DNA from: Pelorhabdus rhamnosifermentans
GTDB taxonomy: Bacteria > Bacillota > Negativicutes > UMGS1260
Length of the DNA stretch: 64,000 nucleotides
Reading direction: 5' to 3'
Assembly (NCBI RefSeq): GCF_018835585.1
Contig: NZ_JAHGVE010000012.1
Coordinates: forward strand, 62,001-126,000
In this document: positions 7,710 through 16,533 of the stretch, one piece after another
Numbering within the stretch: the stretch's first letter is position 1
Layout: each line of letters starts with the position of its first letter
Translations under genes and position numbers: made by a program
The notes under the pieces: generated by a model
The model's input: only the letters and a program-made list of their open reading frames with translations
Database searches by the model: none
What the model was told of the DNA's origin: nothing

Positions 7710-8936
7710 TTACTTATTGCCAAGTTTGCCTTGAATGACAGACCAGATGGCCGGATCTTCTTCACCAAGCTTCCACAAGGCGATACCGCCAAGATCATAC
7801 TTGTTCATTAAGTCCACTTTGTAACCAATGCTCTGACTATTTTCAAACCACACTTGATGACTGATTCCATCATTTCCCGTATAAGATAGATGCGGTGATT
7901 TAGAGGGTTCATCCCACTCGATGGGCTTACTGAATTGCTTCGCCAAGTTCATAATCGCTGGGTACTCCAAGCTTTCCGTACCTTTACTTGACCAATCATA
8001 ACCATATCCGGCAATACCTAAATAAAGTTTGTTTTTCGGTATAAACTGCAGTGCATAGTTAACGCACCTTTCATCCCAGCCAATATCAGCAATCGGGCCG
8101 GCTTCACTCCATGTACCATGATTATCATAAGTCATGAGCATAATTTTATCGACATAGTTAGCTAAACTAGCATAATCATAAGCAACAGAAACATCATTAT
8201 TTTCATTTTCTTTAGGAAAAACATCCATGGATACAATCAATCCCTGTGGTTTCAACCGCGCAGAAAGTTCCTTCATGAATAGCGATAAATTATCTCTGTC
8301 TTTTGCTGGCACCATTTCAAAATCAATATTGATACCATCAAGATGATATTTCTTAACCGTAGCTTCTAAGTTGTCAATGGCAATTGTCCGCAATTTTGGA
8401 CTGTTGAGTAGCGTATCAATGGGTACATCTGTATTGCCTTTTGTGGCATTATTGACAAGCAAATAGACTGAGCGATGATTTTGATGCGCTAAAGTAACAA
8501 CGGACTGATGATCATCACCACCCCGATCGCTGACAGTACCATCTTCGGCAAGCGTTGCCCAGAAAGGTGCAATGGTCTGAATTTGATCGACATGACGATT
8601 AAAATCGTTATAAGAATCCTTGTCTGTTCCATACCACTCAGCATAGAACCCCACAACTTCTTTGTTACCCGTTGATTTTAAGCCGCCAGGCAAACTCACA
8701 GAACCACCCGATGTCGCAGCAGGTAAATCCAGCTTTTTACCAAGCAACTTACCAAGCAATAATCCAACAAATACATCAACAATATTCACACTGGAATTTT
8801 TATCGACTGTGGGAGCACTGGCTTGTCCTACTAAATCTTGTAACGAAAAGGCATAAGCCGATGTAGCAGGCAAAAATAAAGTAGTCATGAAACTGACTAG
8901 TATAAACAAGACAATAGGTAAACAATGTTTTTTCAT
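7710..8936 (-). CDS. Exported glycoside hydrolase family 18 protein
   Basis: Likely hydrolyses N-acetylglucosamine-containing polymers (peptidoglycan/cortex rather than chitin, by analogy with YaaH/SleL proteins). It has a signal peptide ending near SAYA and a short hydrophobic helix around residues 51-68 (NIVDVFVGLLLGKLLG). The TIM-barrel domain runs from about residue 90. The catalytic DGINIDFE (family motif DxxDxDxE) lies at 200-207. No LysM domains are present. The chosen ATG has GGAG seven bases before it; an ATG 12 bases further upstream lacks a good site. It is followed directly by the amidase gene. Confidence 0.9.
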   Translation of the reverse strand: MKKHCLPIVLFILVSFMTTLFLPATSAYAFSLQDLVGQASAPTVDKNSSVNIVDVFVGLLLGKLLGKKLDLPAATSGGSVSLPGGLKSTGNKEVVGFYAEWYGTDKDSYNDFNRHVDQIQTIAPFWATLAEDGTVSDRGGDDHQSVVTLAHQNHRSVYLLVNNATKGNTDVPIDTLLNSPKLRTIAIDNLEATVKKYHLDGINIDFEMVPAKDRDNLSLFMKELSARLKPQGLIVSMDVFPKENENNDVSVAYDYASLANYVDKIMLMTYDNHGTWSEAGPIADIGWDERCVNYALQFIPKNKLYLGIAGYGYDWSSKGTESLEYPAIMNLAKQFSKPIEWDEPSKSPHLSYTGNDGISHQVWFENSQSIGYKVDLMNKYDLGGIALWKLGEEDPAIWSVIQGKLGNK

Positions 8937-8978
8937 TTTCATCTCCATTCCAGTTGATCGGTATAATGTTATGTAAAC

Positions 8979-9007
8979 ATATTACCATGATTCTGGGCAG
9001 AGAGCAA
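8979..9007 (-). promoter_or_regulatory. Promoter of GH18-amidase operon
   Basis: -35 TTGCTC (9007-9002), 17-base spacer, extended -10 TGGTAATAT with TAATAT at 8984-8979. A vegetative-type match. Sporulation promoters could not be identified. Confidence 0.55.
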
Positions 9008-9016
9008 GCTGCATAT

Positions 9017-9043
9017 AAAAAAACAGGCTATATTCTGCCTGTT
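9017..9043 (-). terminator. Terminator after PdaB-like gene
   Basis: AACAGGC-agaatata-GCCTGTT followed by a T tract. It overlaps the stop codon of the polysaccharide deacetylase-like gene. Confidence 0.88.
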
Positions 9044-9752
9044 AATTGCTACTTATGGCATCGGAAACAGTTGTAATCGTATATCCCTTCTCTTGTAATT
9101 CTTTAATAATGCCAGGTAAGGCTTTACTTGTTGGTTCCGTAGGATGCATCAGAATAATTGCTCCTGGTTGAAGTTTTTTCATGATTCGACTGTGAATGAC
9201 TTCCGGAGCCGGGCGTCGCCAATCAATGGTATCAATACTCCACATAATAGTTGTATAGCCTAATTCATTGGCTGCCGCAAGCACTGTCTGATTAAATTCA
9301 CCATAAGGTGGTGCATAAAGCTTTGTTTTCTGACTGGTAACTTCTTCTATAATGTTCTGCGTTTTGATGATTTGTTCTTGGTTTTTTTCTTTACTCAGTG
9401 CATTGGGATGGGGATGGCTGTAGCTATGATTAGCTAATTCGTGACCACCCTGAGCTATATTTTGTAATAAATTTGGATATTGTTTCGCCCAACTGCCGCC
9501 AATAAAAAATGTAATATGAACATTATTTTGAGCAAACGTATCAAGCATGGCTGGCAAATACTCTTCGCCCCAAAACACGTTACAAGCAAAAGCCACTTTT
9601 TTTGTCGCCGTGCTACCTTGATAAATTGGTTTAGGATCATCCGATGCCTTAAGTGAGTTGTTTAAAAAAATGAAACATAAGCTAACTGTCATAACCGCTG
9701 CCAATGCACTCAGCCATTTACCTGGCCAACGAAACGTCCAAAAGCCTTTCAT
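9042..9752 (-). CDS. PdaB-like polysaccharide deacetylase family protein
   Basis: NodB-fold protein with one N-terminal membrane anchor or signal segment (residues 14-32). Zinc-site motif 2 is present (HSYSHPHP), motif 3 is APPYGEFN, and motif 5 is LMHPT. Motif 1, normally TFDDG-like with the catalytic/metal Asp pair, reads FACNVFWGEE, so both usual Asp positions are replaced. Family sporulation proteins such as PdaB also deviate here, so activity is uncertain. The ATG at 9752 is chosen because the upstream GTGGGGAAAG, which includes the alternative GTG start, is the ribosome site. The gene has its own terminator. Confidence 0.85.
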   Translation of the reverse strand: MKGFWTFRWPGKWLSALAAVMTVSLCFIFLNNSLKASDDPKPIYQGSTATKKVAFACNVFWGEEYLPAMLDTFAQNNVHITFFIGGSWAKQYPNLLQNIAQGGHELANHSYSHPHPNALSKEKNQEQIIKTQNIIEEVTSQKTKLYAPPYGEFNQTVLAAANELGYTTIMWSIDTIDWRRPAPEVIHSRIMKKLQPGAIILMHPTEPTSKALPGIIKELQEKGYTITTVSDAISSN

Positions 9753-9814
9753 TTCTTTCCCCACCTTTATTTATACGGCTGATTATAATTATGTGAAAAA
9801 AGCTCATTTCATGT

Positions 9815-9853
9815 AAAAAAAATAAAGCCAATCCACAAAAAGTGAATTGGCTT
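9815..9853 (-). terminator. Terminator after lctP
   Basis: AAGCCAATtCAC pairs with GTGgATTGGCTT around a five-T loop, then TATTTTTTTT on the minus strand. Confidence 0.92.
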
Positions 9854-9869
9854 ACCTTATTCGTTTCTG

Positions 9870-11435
9870 TTAGGCAAAAGCATAGACCATAACACCGACA
9901 ACAATGACATAGACAATACAATACTTAATGGTTACAGCAAGGATTGCGCCTTCCTGACCTTCTTGCCCTGTTGCGGAGCAGGCAACAGCAATACTCTGGG
10001 GAGAAATCATTTTACCTGCTGTAGCCCCAGTTGTATTAGATGCTGTAACCCACGTGGGATCGGCACCAATGGCCAAAGCAGTCTGTTTTTGCAAGGCCCC
10101 AAAGAGTACATTGGCACTCGTATCACTACCTGTAACAAATGTCCCCAAGGCACCAATAGCTGGAGCAATAACAGGATAGAAAGGACCCGTTACTTTCGCT
10201 AAAGCCAGTGCAATAGCGGCAATCATCCCACTATAACCCATAACTTTAGCCATACTCACAATAGCGACAATCGTTAGGATCGTTTTTTGCAGTTGGACAA
10301 CAGTACGGCCAAATGTTTCAACAAGAGCTGTAATGGAAGCACCCTGAACAAGTCCGCCAACAACAGCCGCAATCATAATGAGTGTGCCCGGCGTAATCAG
10401 CCAGTCAACTCCCATGGGTTTCCCCTCAGGGCCATTATAAATGAAGAGCATGCTTTTCACTTGACCAAGTGTACTATTAATAGCCGGGAAAAATTTACTT
10501 GTTCCTAAAATCAGCACAAATAAAAGTACGTAAGGTGACCAAGCAATCATTTGATCTGTTAAAGAAACAGCATTTTTTTGAGGAGCAGTCGCATCTTTAT
10601 CTTCAAAGGGGAATTTCCAATCCTCTTTCGGAGGTGAAATACGCGCCCACATGGCAGTACAGAACATCGACACAATAGAACCAACAATGGCCGTTAATTC
10701 AGGACCAATGAATTTTGCTACAAGCAGCTGCGGTATAGCAAAACTAACACCTGCAACTAGAGCAGTTGACACGACACCTTTTAAACCAGACATGCTTTTG
10801 GTTAAAATCAAAACTAACGCAAGTGGAACGACCATAACAAATGGTGTCAGTTGCAGCGCCGTATAATAAGTAAGCTGCATAACATCGACGTCTGCGACCT
10901 TGGCTAATGTCGTAATTGGAATGCCAACAGCACCAAATGCGACAGGTACTGTATTAGCAATTAAACAAATAACAGCAGCAAAAAACGGATTAAATCCTAA
11001 ACCAATTAAGATGGAAGCAGGAATGGCAACAGCTGTACCAAAACCCGCTGCAGCTTCTAAAAATCCGCCAAAACCCCAAGCAATAATCAACGCCTGAATC
11101 CGGCGATCACCAGAAAGACTGCCCATAAATCCCTTGATTGTTTCCATGGCACCTGTTTTCAGTGTCACATTATAGGTGAATATAGCCGCCAAGATAACCC
11201 AGATAATGGGCCATAATGCCAGGACTACGCCTTCTAATGCTGCCCGAATCGATAAGATGAAAGGCATACCCCAACCAACTATAGCAATAACAAAACTTAA
11301 CACAAGACCGATAATACAGGCTTTATATGCAGGCATTTTCATAATACCAAGGCTAACTAACAGCCATAGAAGCGGTATAAACGCGAGCAGCGCTGACATA
11401 AACATTCCGTAGGGACTGACAATGACTTCCCACAT
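9870..11435 (-). CDS. lctP: L-lactate permease (LctP family)
   Basis: Polytopic membrane carrier (521 aa, roughly 12-14 hydrophobic segments) of the lactate permease family, which imports lactate and/or glycolate with protons. Typical LctP segments are visible: GGFLEAAAGFGTAVAIPA near residue 125, and the C-terminal FVTGSDTSANVLFGALQ and SNTTGATAGKMISPQSIA regions. It has a GGAG site before ATG. It is the last gene of glcD-regulator-lctP, with a strong terminator after it. The pairing with a lactate/glycolate oxidase subunit supports lactate as substrate. Confidence 0.95.
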   Translation of the reverse strand: MWEVIVSPYGMFMSALLAFIPLLWLLVSLGIMKMPAYKACIIGLVLSFVIAIVGWGMPFILSIRAALEGVVLALWPIIWVILAAIFTYNVTLKTGAMETIKGFMGSLSGDRRIQALIIAWGFGGFLEAAAGFGTAVAIPASILIGLGFNPFFAAVICLIANTVPVAFGAVGIPITTLAKVADVDVMQLTYYTALQLTPFVMVVPLALVLILTKSMSGLKGVVSTALVAGVSFAIPQLLVAKFIGPELTAIVGSIVSMFCTAMWARISPPKEDWKFPFEDKDATAPQKNAVSLTDQMIAWSPYVLLFVLILGTSKFFPAINSTLGQVKSMLFIYNGPEGKPMGVDWLITPGTLIMIAAVVGGLVQGASITALVETFGRTVVQLQKTILTIVAIVSMAKVMGYSGMIAAIALALAKVTGPFYPVIAPAIGALGTFVTGSDTSANVLFGALQKQTALAIGADPTWVTASNTTGATAGKMISPQSIAVACSATGQEGQEGAILAVTIKYCIVYVIVVGVMVYAFA

Positions 11436-11444
11436 AATGTAAAT

Positions 11445-12152
11445 TCACTCCTTATATTTGCGGCAAAGTTGATCATGAACATATTGCATGTGTTCACGCA
11501 TAGCCTGCCGCGCTTGGTCACGGTTTTTAAGTAATATCGCTTGATAAATTTCATTGTGTTGCGAGGCAAGTATTTCTGAATTATTTGGATCCTCCAAAAT
11601 TAATTGTCGCATATCCACAATATGATGACTAACTACTTCATTAATGGAAGAATACATATAATACAGCAGCGTATGATGGCTGGCCTTAGCAATAAGGGAA
11701 TGATAGGTATAGTCTGCCTCTTCCGTAATTTTCCCTTCTCGCTCACCTGTAAGCAATAGTCGATAACCCTCAAGTACATCCAATTCTTCAGGAGTAATAA
11801 AATCTGCTGCCATACCGGCACATTCAATTTCCAGCATGGAACGCACATCAAGTAATTCAACTGTATTATTCTCCAACATAAAAATTAAGGAGAGAGGCTC
11901 AAAAATTTTATATTCGGGAAAAGAAGAGACAATAAAGGTACCTTCGCCTTGGCGACTTTCTGTAATGCCTAACATTTCGAGAGAACGAAGTCCTTCACGA
12001 ATTGCTGTACGGCTAACACCTAACATCACAGCCATATCGCGCTCCGAAGGTAACTTATCGCCTTTTTTTAAAGTTTTATTGTAAATTCTTTCTTTAATTT
12101 GTTCGATCACTTGTTTGTAAAGTTTTGTTGACACAATTGGATTAAATTCCAC
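11445..12152 (-). CDS. FadR/GntR-family transcriptional regulator of the lactate operon
   Basis: An N-terminal winged helix-turn-helix (about residues 5-70, with LPSERDMAVMLGVSRTAIRE) is followed by an all-helical FCD ligand-binding domain (about 90-220, with conserved Asp/His-rich helices). This is the layout of LldR/LutR-type lactate regulators. I choose the GTG start at 12152 because AAGGGGAG precedes it by five bases. The ATG 18 bases upstream would swallow that site. It lies between glcD and lctP, so it probably controls its own operon through the palindrome at 13635-13663. The ligand is inferred, not shown. Confidence 0.9.
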   Translation of the reverse strand: MEFNPIVSTKLYKQVIEQIKERIYNKTLKKGDKLPSERDMAVMLGVSRTAIREGLRSLEMLGITESRQGEGTFIVSSFPEYKIFEPLSLIFMLENNTVELLDVRSMLEIECAGMAADFITPEELDVLEGYRLLLTGEREGKITEEADYTYHSLIAKASHHTLLYYMYSSINEVVSHHIVDMRQLILEDPNNSEILASQHNEIYQAILLKNRDQARQAMREHMQYVHDQLCRKYKE

Positions 12153-12207
12153 TATTTCTCCCCTTCTCATTTGTCAATAATTTTGAGCGGGAGCAATTCA
12201 ACAAAAT

Positions 12208-13608
12208 TTACGCATTGATGACTTTGCCAGGATTCAAAATTCCTTTTGGATCAAGCGCATTCTTGATAGCCCGCATCATTTTTATTTCAACAGGATTAGT
12301 AAATTCCTCCATTAATTTTACTCGTTTATAACCAATACCATGTTCGCCAGATAATTTGCCGCCCTGGCTATAAACAAGATTATAAATTTCATGCTGAAGT
12401 TTTGGTAATTGCGTATCCCATTCCTCATCCGTCATTTTATCTTTTAAAATATTGGCATGAATATTGCCGTCGCCAGCATGACCAGCACAATGGATGGCAA
12501 TGTTATATTTTTTACCTAGTTCGGCAATTTTTTCGACTGTTTCTGGAATTTTATTGCCTGGTACTACAACATCTTCCATAGAGAAAATCAAGCTTCTGGC
12601 CCGATCTGCTTCAGCATAAGCTTTTCTGGCCTTCCAGATTTTTGCTGGATCAGCAACAAGAACCGTCAGAGCGCCACTCGCCATGGAAATTTCATCAATT
12701 GTAGCACATTGATCTTCCAGAATTTCCTCATTATCACCTTCAATGGAAACGATGATGTAATGACCCTCTTCACTATTTGGCAATTTTTCATTTAAATATT
12801 TTTCACAGCATTTAATGGATTCATTATCCATAAATTCTACGCAAACGGGTGTAATCCCTGCTGCCATTACTTTTGGAACGACGCCAATAGCTGCACTCAA
12901 GTCTGGGAATACGGCCAGTAGATCCATGACATTTTTAGCTAGCGGAACAAGTTTCAAATAACATTTTGTAATAATACCTAATGTTCCTTCTGATCCAATT
13001 ATCAAGTGAAGTAAGCTATAACCCGTTGAATCCTTCTTACATTTACCACCAATTGTTACAATATCACCATCGGCTGTAACAATTTCAACACCGTTGACTT
13101 GCTGACGCGTTGTACCATATTTTACAGCCTTATTCCCACCGGCATTCGTTGCCACATTGCCGCCAATAAAAGAGCTATCACCACTACAAGGATCACCTGC
13201 ATAGAGGTAGCCTTCATCATTGGCTGCCTTTTGCACAACAGCCGTTGTAACACCCGGTTCTACAATCATAAACATATTTTCGTGGTCAATCTCAAGAATT
13301 TTATTTAGTCGCTCCACAGATAGAACAATCCCACCTTTTACTGGCGATGCTCCGCTAGCAAGACCTGTGCCTGCTCCCCGTGGCACAATGGGAATAGTAA
13401 GTTTACTTGCTAATTTAACAACTTTTGAAATTTGTTCCGCATTTTCGGGTAAAACAACAACTTCCGGCATTTTCATATATTTCGGATCCATTAGTTCATC
13501 ATGGGAATAAGGTTCCATCTTTTCTTCATCATGCAAAACAAATTTCTCACCAACAATCTCCTGTAGTTGCTTAATTACTTCTGCTGTTACACGATTATAG
13601 TTACCCAT
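12208..13608 (-). CDS. glcD: FAD-linked (S/R)-2-hydroxy acid dehydrogenase, GlcD-like
   Basis: Oxidises D-lactate or glycolate. The N-terminal PCMH-type FAD-binding domain (residues 40-220) has the conserved PRGAGTGLASGA and GGNVATNAGG loops. The C-terminal FAD-oxidase domain has HAGDGNIHANI near residue 392 and the typical SGEHGIGYKR near 424. At 466 aa it is normal for GlcD/LldD-type proteins of anaerobes. First gene of the lactate operon. The electron acceptor is unknown: no EtfAB or LutAB partner lies in this window. Confidence 0.93.
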   Translation of the reverse strand: MGNYNRVTAEVIKQLQEIVGEKFVLHDEEKMEPYSHDELMDPKYMKMPEVVVLPENAEQISKVVKLASKLTIPIVPRGAGTGLASGASPVKGGIVLSVERLNKILEIDHENMFMIVEPGVTTAVVQKAANDEGYLYAGDPCSGDSSFIGGNVATNAGGNKAVKYGTTRQQVNGVEIVTADGDIVTIGGKCKKDSTGYSLLHLIIGSEGTLGIITKCYLKLVPLAKNVMDLLAVFPDLSAAIGVVPKVMAAGITPVCVEFMDNESIKCCEKYLNEKLPNSEEGHYIIVSIEGDNEEILEDQCATIDEISMASGALTVLVADPAKIWKARKAYAEADRARSLIFSMEDVVVPGNKIPETVEKIAELGKKYNIAIHCAGHAGDGNIHANILKDKMTDEEWDTQLPKLQHEIYNLVYSQGGKLSGEHGIGYKRVKLMEEFTNPVEIKMMRAIKNALDPKGILNPGKVINA

Positions 13609-13634
13609 TTTCGTTCCCCCTCAAATTAAATAAT

Positions 13635-13663
13635 TTGGTATTATGGTACTATGGTCATACCAA
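13635..13663. promoter_or_regulatory. Palindromic operator upstream of glcD
   Basis: TTGGTAT (13635-13641) is mirrored by ATACCAA (13657-13663). Within it, TGGTCATACCA matches the TGGTnnnACCA style of FadR/LldR-family operators. It sits 27 bases before the glcD start, where the neighbouring FadR-family regulator could bind. Confidence 0.65.
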
Positions 13664-13838
13664 TTAACACCTTGTACTTAGAATACCTTCTCTAGGGATA
13701 TTTGTCTATTTCTAAAAAGTGTGAAAAATCGGATTATGTTATACTTATCTTGTTACTTTTAATCGAATATTATACAAATACTATGATATGCTACGTTTTT
13801 CATGGTCTTATAATTGTGAAAAATTTCCCTATACCAAT
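13664..13838. other. AT-rich intergenic stretch, no gene seen
   Basis: Between the glcD operator and the pnp terminator. No convincing open frame or RNA motif. The glcD promoter must be here or in the operator, but I cannot choose among several weak -10-like sequences. Confidence 0.5.
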
Positions 13839-13868
13839 AAAAAAAAACAGCACCTCTTCGATGCTGTT
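13839..13868 (-). terminator. Terminator after pnp
   Basis: AACAGCA-tcgaagagg-TGCTGTT followed by a run of T on the minus strand. Confidence 0.9.
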
Positions 13869-13895
13869 CCACGATACTAGAAAAGATTTAAGCTT

Positions 13896-15992
13896 TTACT
13901 GCTTTTCCTGTTCCTTCTCACGAGGCAGGCAATCTTTATGCGACAAATTCACGCGGCCCTGACGGTCAATTTCAGTAACTTTAACAAGAAGTTCATCGCC
14001 CACTTTCACGACATCTTCCACCTTACCTACTCTCTCTCGTGCTAATTGCGAAATATGTACAAGACCTTCTTTACCAGGCAAAATTTCAACAAAAGCGCCA
14101 AAATTCATGATTCGCGTAACTTTGCCTTTATAGATGGTCCCTACTTCAACACTTTTAACAAGACTTTCAATCCAAGCAACAGCTTTTTTCCCTGCCTCTT
14201 GTTCGACAGCGGCAATATAAACCTTGCCGTCATCTTCAATGTCAATGGTAACACCTGTTTCTTCAATAATTCTTTTAATCATTTTACCGCCAGGTCCAAT
14301 AACATCGCGAATTTTATCGGGATCAATGGACATGGTAATAATCCGCGGTGCAAAAGAAGATAGTTCAGGACGAGGACTTTGCAAAGCTTCAAGCATTTTA
14401 CCTCGAATATGCGTCCGACCACGCTGGGCCTGAGCCAAGGCTACTTTAAGAATTTCTTGTGTAATCCCCTGAATTTTAATATCCATCTGAATGGCTGTAA
14501 TACCCTTTTCTGTTCCTGCAACTTTAAAGTCCATATCGCCCAAAGCATCTTCCATGCCTTGAATGTCTGTCAAGACGGTAAAGTTCTCACCATCTTTTAC
14601 AAGTCCCATAGCAACACCGGAAACAGGAGCTTTAATGGGTACACCTGCATCCATCAGAGACAAAGTACTGCCACAAACACTGGCCATCGAGCTAGAACCA
14701 TTGGATTCTAATATTTCGGAAACAAGGCGAATAGTATAAGGAAATTCTTCTTCCGAAGGAATCACAGGGAGGAGAGCGCGTTCAGCAAGTGCGCCATGAC
14801 CGATCTCACGACGACCCGGACTACGTGTTGGACGTGTTTCACCCGTACTGTAAGGTGGAAAATTATAATGATGAATATAACGTTTCGATTCTTCCACACC
14901 CACACCATCGAGTATTTGAGAGTCGCCAAGAGCACCTAATGTCGTCACAGTCAAAGCTTGCGTTTGACCACGCGTAAAAAGTGCCGAACCATGTGTCCGA
15001 GGCAAAAGACTCACTTCACACGTAATGGGACGTACTTCTTCAATGGCGCGACCATCAGGACGAATTTTATCGATTGTAATCATTTTACGAACGATCTCTT
15101 TGAGTATCTTTTTCTGCATGGCACTAATATCTTTGCCATGATCAGGATAAATGGCAGCAAAGTGTTCACTCGTCTCACTTTTTACAGCCTGAATTTGTTC
15201 TTCACGCGTTTGTTTGTCAGGATGCTGTACAGCTTTAGCAAGATTTTCTGACATGTAATCACGAACAGCACGGTCAATCTCAGGATCCACAACAAAAAGT
15301 TTTACTTCACGTTTCGTCTTTCCGATCTCAGCCATCATCTTTTCCTGCATGGCTACAATCTCACAAATGACCTCATGACCCTTTGCAATGGCTGACAAGA
15401 CTGTTTCTTCACTCACTTCATGAGCGCCCGCTTCAACCATTGAAATAGCATTTTTCGTACCAGCTACAGCAAGATTTAAGTCACTAGCTGCCTGTTGTTC
15501 TACCGTAGGATTCACAATCAATTGGCCATCAATTAAGCCCATACGTACACCACCGATAGGGCCATTAAATGGAATATCAGAAATGCTTAAAGCACAGGAA
15601 GCGCCAATCATAGCTGCCATATCCGGTGGATTGTTTTGGTCAACAGATAAGACTGTGGCAATAATCTGGACATCATTGCGGAAACCATCGGCAAATAAAG
15701 GACGAATTGGCCGATCAATTAACCGACAAGTGAGGATAGCCGATTCGCTGGGGCGACCCTCACGTTTAATAAATCCACCAGGAATTTTACCAACTGCATA
15801 TAATTTTTCTTCATAATCAACAGTAAGCGGGAAAAAATCCACGCCTTCCCGTGGTTCAGCTGATGCTGTTGCAGTCACAAGCACCGCTGTATCTCCATAA
15901 CGAACTAACACGGCACCATTGGCCTGTTTTGCCATTTTTCCTGTTTCAACGGTCAGTTTTCTTCCACCTATTTCCATAGAGAAACTCTGCAT
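13896..15992 (-). CDS. pnp: Polyribonucleotide nucleotidyltransferase
   Basis: 3'-5' phosphorolytic exoribonuclease of RNA turnover. Two RNase PH domains are visible (the first around residues 10-230, the second around 315-545, with [14 protein letters not shown] and ATSE-like signatures). They are joined by the helical linker and followed by a KH domain (about 550-610, [13 protein letters not shown]) and an S1 domain (about 620-690). The frame opens at 16022. The ATG at 15992 is preferred because AGAGGAGG lies eight to ten bases upstream. Length 698 aa is normal. It follows rpsO, the classic rpsO-pnp order, although a terminator separates them. Confidence 0.97.
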   Translation of the reverse strand: MQSFSMEIGGRKLTVETGKMAKQANGAVLVRYGDTAVLVTATASAEPREGVDFFPLTVDYEEKLYAVGKIPGGFIKREGRPSESAILTCRLIDRPIRPLFADGFRNDVQIIATVLSVDQNNPPDMAAMIGASCALSISDIPFNGPIGGVRMGLIDGQLIVNPTVEQQAASDLNLAVAGTKNAISMVEAGAHEVSEETVLSAIAKGHEVICEIVAMQEKMMAEIGKTKREVKLFVVDPEIDRAVRDYMSENLAKAVQHPDKQTREEQIQAVKSETSEHFAAIYPDHGKDISAMQKKILKEIVRKMITIDKIRPDGRAIEEVRPITCEVSLLPRTHGSALFTRGQTQALTVTTLGALGDSQILDGVGVEESKRYIHHYNFPPYSTGETRPTRSPGRREIGHGALAERALLPVIPSEEEFPYTIRLVSEILESNGSSSMASVCGSTLSLMDAGVPIKAPVSGVAMGLVKDGENFTVLTDIQGMEDALGDMDFKVAGTEKGITAIQMDIKIQGITQEILKVALAQAQRGRTHIRGKMLEALQSPRPELSSFAPRIITMSIDPDKIRDVIGPGGKMIKRIIEETGVTIDIEDDGKVYIAAVEQEAGKKAVAWIESLVKSVEVGTIYKGKVTRIMNFGAFVEILPGKEGLVHISQLARERVGKVEDVVKVGDELLVKVTEIDRQGRVNLSHKDCLPREKEQEKQ

Positions 15993-16094
15993 ACCGGGCG
16001 ATCCTCCTCTTTCGTAACCCATTATTGTTCAAATTAAATCTCTTCGACATTTTTTTTATTATTTCCTTTTTTATTTCAATTTAATCTAAATAAA

Positions 16095-16120
16095 ATAAAA
16101 AAGCGGGTATAACCCGCTTT
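16095..16120 (-). terminator. Terminator or attenuator between rpsO and pnp
   Basis: AAGCGGG-ttata-CCCGCTT followed by TTTTTATTTTA, two bases after the rpsO stop. Read-through would feed pnp. Confidence 0.88.
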
Positions 16121-16122
16121 TA

Positions 16123-16389
16123 TTATTTACGCAGATTTAATTTTTCAAGAATAGTACGGTAGCGATCGATATTATTATCACGAAGATAATTTAATAATCC
16201 ACGACGCTGACCGACCATTTTTAACAATCCACGACGTGAATGATGGTCTTTTTTGTGCTCTTTTAAATGCTCCGTCAAATAATTGATCCGTTCAGTTAAA
16301 ATAGCAATTTGTACTTCAGGCGATCCCGTATCATTTTCATGTACACGGTACTGCTCGATTAACTGTTGTTTCAAATCAGGTGTCAACAT
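16123..16389 (-). CDS. rpsO: 30S ribosomal protein S15
   Basis: Primary 16S rRNA-binding protein of the central domain. The whole 88-residue product matches S15, including the [13 protein letters not shown] region, [18 protein letters not shown] and the basic QRRGLLNYL segment. The ATG at 16389 is chosen because AAGGAGGTG lies six bases before it. The frame's earlier GTG is part of that site. A structured leader precedes it (see 16420-16465), suggesting autogenous control. Confidence 0.98.
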   Translation of the reverse strand: MLTPDLKQQLIEQYRVHENDTGSPEVQIAILTERINYLTEHLKEHKKDHHSRRGLLKMVGQRRGLLNYLRDNNIDRYRTILEKLNLRK

Positions 16390-16419
16390 GGTGGTCACCT
16401 CCTTTTCTTTCCATAATCC

Positions 16420-16465
16420 CCAATAGCCAAAGATTTCGTTGGAGAATCGAAAATCCTTGCTATGG
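16420..16465 (-). promoter_or_regulatory. Structured rpsO leader (candidate S15 autoregulatory RNA)
   Basis: On the minus strand, CCATAGC-AAGGATTTTCG pairs with CGAAATCTTT-GGCTATTGG over most of its length, with small bulges and a nine-base loop. It lies between the rpsO promoter and its ribosome site. S15 autoregulation through leader RNA is known in several phyla with unrelated structures. Function here is inference. Confidence 0.55.
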
Positions 16466-16486
16466 TTTTATTTTGAATACTGATTA

Positions 16487-16515
16487 ATTTTACCACAAGA
16501 TAAGAGCAAAGTAAA
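16487..16515 (-). promoter_or_regulatory. Promoter of rpsO
   Basis: -35 TTTACT (16515-16510), 17-base spacer, extended -10 TGGTAAAAT with TAAAAT at 16492-16487. Confidence 0.65.
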
Positions 16516-16533
16516 TAGGCTCTAAAAAACAGC

